Positions 60,907 through 64,000 of a DNA stretch of 64,000 nt are shown one piece after another; the stretch's first letter is position 1; the number at the start of each line of letters is the position of its first letter. Origin of the DNA: Kiritimatiellaceae bacterium (lineage in GTDB: Bacteria; Verrucomicrobiota; Kiritimatiellia; Kiritimatiellales; Tichowtungiaceae); the NCBI GenBank assembly GCA_013141415.1, contig JABFQY010000005.1:124001-188000 (forward strand), in the 5' to 3' direction. Position numbers and translations under genes: made by a program. The notes below the pieces were generated by a model. The model ran no database searches and was not told the DNA's origin. It saw only the letters and a program-made list of their open reading frames with translations.

Positions 60907-63359
60907 AAATCAAATCCTGTTTGGCCGCACTGTTTTTGATTCTCAGCGTTGGCTGGGTGTACAAAGTAAATTTTCTGGATAAGCCGGTGAATGCATATGC
61001 ACCGCCGGCTTTAGTCGGCGAAGTGCAGGCCTCCGGGCGGATTGAGGCTCAGGTAATTACCGACGGAGCACGCGCCGCCCGGTTTGTCTGGCCGGGCGGA
61101 ACAGAATTTAAACCGTTCGAAATTCCGCTTTCTGTCGGCACGGAACCGCTTCTCAGCATTCGGCTCGATCCGCTACCGGATCGCACCGGAACAGTGCGGC
61201 TGAAAAACGTGCAGTTCCGTAGCAGTTCAGGGAAACTGACGCCGATCGCGGCTTCTGGGTGGGACTCGTTGAATCCGCGTTCTGTGCCGCAGGTTGAAGG
61301 GGATACGCTGGTCATTTCACGACTGGGCGCGGAGGATTATCCGGCTTTGCTTCTGAAAACGCCCGGTCCGCTGGATACGGCGGTGGACGGATTTCCTCGT
61401 GTAACCGAGTCCGGCGTGTGGCTTCTTTGGGTTCTGTGCGGAGTCTGTGTCCTTGGGCTGTTAGCGGTTCTGCTAAAGGTGTTGTGGTCGGCTCGCACAG
61501 AAGAGCGTTGGCTGCTCGGCGGGTGCTTCCTTCTACTGCTGGGTCTGCGCTGGCTGACGATTTTCCATTTTGGTTTTTCTTCGCCTTTCTGGGACTACTG
61601 GCAATTCCCTTGGACGGTCTACTTTCCCTTCGAAGACGGAACCCTTTCTTGGAAATCACTCTTTGCACCGGTCAATGAGCACCGCATTTTCTTCACCCGG
61701 GTCTTTTCGCTGTTCAGTTTCCGGATGAATGGACAATGGGATAACGCCTATGAGGCGGCTCTGAATTCTTTTTTCTTCGCCTTATCCTGCTTCGGATTAA
61801 TTTTGGCTTTGTGGCGCGCCGCCGGGAAACGCCATGCCGCACTGATCGGCGGACTGACGGTTGTATTTTGCGCTCTCCCGTTTTCATGGGAAAACACGGT
61901 GTGGGCCAACCAGTCTCAGTTCTATTTTTTTGCCGGGTTTTCTTTTCTGGCCTTCTGGCTGATGGGACTCAGTCGTCCGTTTTCCGCCCGCTGGTGGCTG
62001 GGCTGCGCCGTCGCGTTCTGGGCAATGTTCACAGTTGGTTCCGGCATGATGGCCGTGGCGACAGTTGTCGGACTTTCGATTTACCGATTGTTGCGCGACC
62101 CGCGTGGCTGGCGCTCCGTTGCGCCGACATTGCTGGCCGGATTGGCGATCGCGGCACTTAATTATCCATTCATGGTTCAACAGCACAACTACGGGATGCT
62201 GACAAAAAGTGTTCAGCAGTTTTTGGCCACCTTCGGCAAGACCATGTCGTGGCCGTTTGTCAGTCAGATATGGTTCTGGCCCTTGTTGTGGCTTCCGCTA
62301 GGCGGATTAGTGATTTCCGCTTTCATCTCGCGGCGAAAACCAGATCGGCTGGAACTTTGGATTGTCGCACTGGGCGGCTGGTGTCTGCTCAATGCCGTCG
62401 GCATGGGACTTTACCGCGGCGGATTTTCCGGCGGTCCCGCCTCGCGCTACATGGACATCACTTCGCTGGCCGCGCTGTGTAACGCGCTGGCGCTTCTTTG
62501 GTTGTATCGTAACGTAGGACAGGCTTCCAGCCTGTCTAAACAGCCAAGATGGCTGTCCTACATTGAAAATAAACCGTGCACTCGATGGTTTACTGCGGGT
62601 TGGGCTGCACTGATGATCTACGGTGTGATGGCGATCACTCTGCACGAACTGTCTGTTCCGGCGGCACAGCGCATTGCGTGCCAGCACCGCGCGATCCGCA
62701 ATACACTTCAATTTCAGCAAAAACCGGAACTCACTTCCTTGATAGACAAAAAAGCCGAGGAGCTGCCTTATCCAGACCCGTTGGCTTTAATCAGTTACTT
62801 GCGCAGCGACCGGGTCCGCGCAATTCTTCCGACATCCGTCCGACCGCCGCTTCCTCTGAAAATTGAAACGCAAACCGGTTTTGTTTCCCCGGGTGTTTAC
62901 CCCGCCCTTCAAATTGATCTGATTGAACCTTCGTGGGGTTCCTATGGGAGGGAAGGCGATCGCACTGTTGGCAGATTGCGCGCCCGCATAGCGCAGACGC
63001 CTGCTTATCCCTGGCTCGTGTTTCCTGTTCTTAACCGTTTAGGCCGTGGTTTCGAAACCCGATTGAGTGTGACGGATGAAGTGTCCGGCAAAAAAAGTTT
63101 GGTAAAAGGATTGGTCGAACCGGACATCCTCTGGAACCCGCTGACGGTCAAATGTCCGGGCAAGGCAAATCTAGTGATTGAGGCCGAGGATTATGATCCG
63201 GTGGCCTGGTTTTCTTTTAATGCGCCGCGCGAAAAAAGCACAGTCAGCGTCTGGTCTGATCGGATTCTGGCTTACAGCCTTTGGCCGGTCTGGGGAGGGT
63301 TGATCTGTATCGCATGGGGCGTTTCGATCTCGCGAAAGAATCAACTGCGACGGATATAA
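60903..63359 (+). CDS. Large membrane protein, possible GT-C family
   Basis: An 818-residue protein: one N-terminal hydrophobic segment, a beta-rich domain (about 30-155), about ten transmembrane segments (about 160-610), then a C-terminal periplasmic beta domain and a last hydrophobic segment. A possible acidic loop SSPFWDYWQFPW precedes the second half of the membrane part. It probably works with the coupled GT-C protein upstream. About 18 residues ([19 protein letters not shown]) in a loop near 538-556 are read from a GTAG repeat pair (62514-62561), so part of the protein is repeat-derived. The last bases overlap the convergent GT2 gene. Confidence 0.6.
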   Translation: MKIKSCLAALFLILSVGWVYKVNFLDKPVNAYAPPALVGEVQASGRIEAQVITDGARAARFVWPGGTEFKPFEIPLSVGTEPLLSIRLDPLPDRTGTVRLKNVQFRSSSGKLTPIAASGWDSLNPRSVPQVEGDTLVISRLGAEDYPALLLKTPGPLDTAVDGFPRVTESGVWLLWVLCGVCVLGLLAVLLKVLWSARTEERWLLGGCFLLLLGLRWLTIFHFGFSSPFWDYWQFPWTVYFPFEDGTLSWKSLFAPVNEHRIFFTRVFSLFSFRMNGQWDNAYEAALNSFFFALSCFGLILALWRAAGKRHAALIGGLTVVFCALPFSWENTVWANQSQFYFFAGFSFLAFWLMGLSRPFSARWWLGCAVAFWAMFTVGSGMMAVATVVGLSIYRLLRDPRGWRSVAPTLLAGLAIAALNYPFMVQQHNYGMLTKSVQQFLATFGKTMSWPFVSQIWFWPLLWLPLGGLVISAFISRRKPDRLELWIVALGGWCLLNAVGMGLYRGGFSGGPASRYMDITSLAALCNALALLWLYRNVGQASSLSKQPRWLSYIENKPCTRWFTAGWAALMIYGVMAITLHELSVPAAQRIACQHRAIRNTLQFQQKPELTSLIDKKAEELPYPDPLALISYLRSDRVRAILPTSVRPPLPLKIETQTGFVSPGVYPALQIDLIEPSWGSYGREGDRTVGRLRARIAQTPAYPWLVFPVLNRLGRGFETRLSVTDEVSGKKSLVKGLVEPDILWNPLTVKCPGKANLVIEAEDYDPVAWFSFNAPREKSTVSVWSDRILAYSLWPVWGGLICIAWGVSISRKNQLRRI
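62514..62561. repeat. GTAG-foot inverted hairpin pair inside the 818-residue protein gene
   Basis: GTAGGACAGGCTTCCAGCC at 62514 is followed by the reverse of GTAGGACAGCCATCTTGGCT ending at 62561. The first unit is the same as at 8297, and the second is a variant with a different stem. The frame stays open. Copies of one unit at two distant sites show that it is a mobile or spreading repeat. Confidence 0.75.
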
Positions 63360-64000
63360 TCGCCGCGCGCGAGCCGGTTTTCCAGCCAGCAGTAGAGGAC
63401 GATGAAAAGATAACGCCCGCCCATTTCTTTGATCTTCAGTTTCGACTCGCCTGCTTTGCGATTGGTCCATGAGATCGGAACGGTTACGAAACGGTAACCG
63501 CGAACAACCGCTTTCAATGGCATTTCCACGGTGAGGTTGAAGTGCGGCGACAGCAGGGGCTGAATGCCTTCAATCACTTCTCGCCGGTAGCATTTGAAGG
63601 CGTTGGTGATATCGTTGTGGCCGAGGCGGAAGATTGTTTTAATAAAACCGTTCGCCATCCGGTTCAGCACCATTTTGTGCTTCGGGTAATCAATGATTTT
63701 TGAACCTTTAATGAACCGCGAGCCGAAGACGCATTCGGCGCCCTTTTTCATTTCGCGGTAATAAATGACGATATCGTCCGGATGGTCGGAGAGATCGCCC
63801 ATCACGACGCAGGCGCACTCTCCGCGAAAGTCCTGCAGGCCGCGGCGCACGGCAAACCCAAATCCGTTAGGCGGAGCGTTGTTGATATACCGGATGTGCG
63901 GATTTTCAGCCGACAGCTTCTTGAGAATTTCTTCTGTACGGTCGCGGCTGTTGTCGTTGACGACCAGAATTTCGTAATCATCAATCTTTTCCTGCGCGAA
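63341..64000 (-). CDS. GT2 glycosyltransferase, C-terminal part
   Basis: The C-terminal part of a GT2 enzyme that runs off the right edge. The reverse frame begins inside the domain at 64000, with ILVVNDNSRDRTEEILK, then NGFGFAVRRGLQDF, VVMGDLSDHPDDI as DxD-type motif and GSRFIKGSKIIDYPKHK. The end has KIKEMGGRYLFIVLYCWLENRLA. It resembles dolichyl-phosphate mannose synthase-like proteins. Its stop overlaps the 3' end of the preceding gene by 19 bases. The true start is outside the window. Confidence 0.85.
   Translation of the reverse strand, partial: FAQEKIDDYEILVVNDNSRDRTEEILKKLSAENPHIRYINNAPPNGFGFAVRRGLQDFRGECACVVMGDLSDHPDDIVIYYREMKKGAECVFGSRFIKGSKIIDYPKHKMVLNRMANGFIKTIFRLGHNDITNAFKCYRREVIEGIQPLLSPHFNLTVEMPLKAVVRGYRFVTVPISWTNRKAGESKLKIKEMGGRYLFIVLYCWLENRLARGDYIRRS

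Noticed and set aside
1-64000. CRISPR arrays, tRNA genes, rRNA genes, IS transposases
   Set aside because: No regularly spaced repeats, no cloverleaf-like stretches in the short gaps and no transposase motifs were seen by eye. Small structured RNAs could be missed without a covariance search.

Overview
The window is a GC-rich bacterial chromosome segment. It most resembles the Planctomycetes-Verrucomicrobia-Chlamydiae group, and within that the Kiritimatiellota/Lentisphaerae side. The pointers are: a GreA factor with a long N-terminal extension (708 residues, as in Chlamydia); a bacterial mevalonate pathway; a URO-D-like protein next to an AraC regulator; very large secreted glycosidase-like proteins with a shared C-terminal domain; a GH172 (DUF2961) lipoprotein; and many interspersed hairpin repeats. 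The taxonomy is an inference from gene content. No rRNA, tRNA, CRISPR array, IS element or prophage was seen.

Layout. 1-787: N-terminal part of glutaminyl-tRNA synthetase (runs off the left edge). 959-2344: Rrf2 regulator with cysteine synthase. 2311-4386: AraC regulator divergent from a URO-D-like gene. 4465-11583: mevalonate pathway operon (class I-type HMG-CoA reductase, type 2 IPP isomerase, HMG-CoA synthase, two GHMP kinases). It is interrupted by a small exported-protein gene and by a YhcG-type nuclease gene whose insertion duplicated the first 56 bp of the isomerase gene. 11728-13851: long GreA. 14219-23983: two giant paralogous secreted proteins flanking hisH. 24048-26345: thrS-infC, with infC starting at AUU. 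26403-34686: mixed genes (malectin/SGNH esterase, methyltransferase, small PD-(D/E)XK protein, DapA-family aldolase, B12-type radical SAM, Uup-like ABC-F, response regulator plus HPt protein). 34839-64000: a long surface-polysaccharide region.

The polysaccharide region holds GT2, GT4 and GT-C glycosyltransferases, a flippase, a YfhO-like protein and methyltransferases. It also holds what looks like a route to a CDP-linked branched 6-deoxysugar: RfbF, RfbG, a sugar C-methyltransferase and an SDR reductase. Many genes here overlap by ATGA, so they are probably translated in coupled blocks.

The most unusual features are the single-gene nuclease insertion with start/stop couplings rebuilt on both sides, and a family of hairpin repeats that differ in stem sequence but share a GTAG foot. 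Some of these repeats lie inside coding genes, where they add peptide segments to enzymes.
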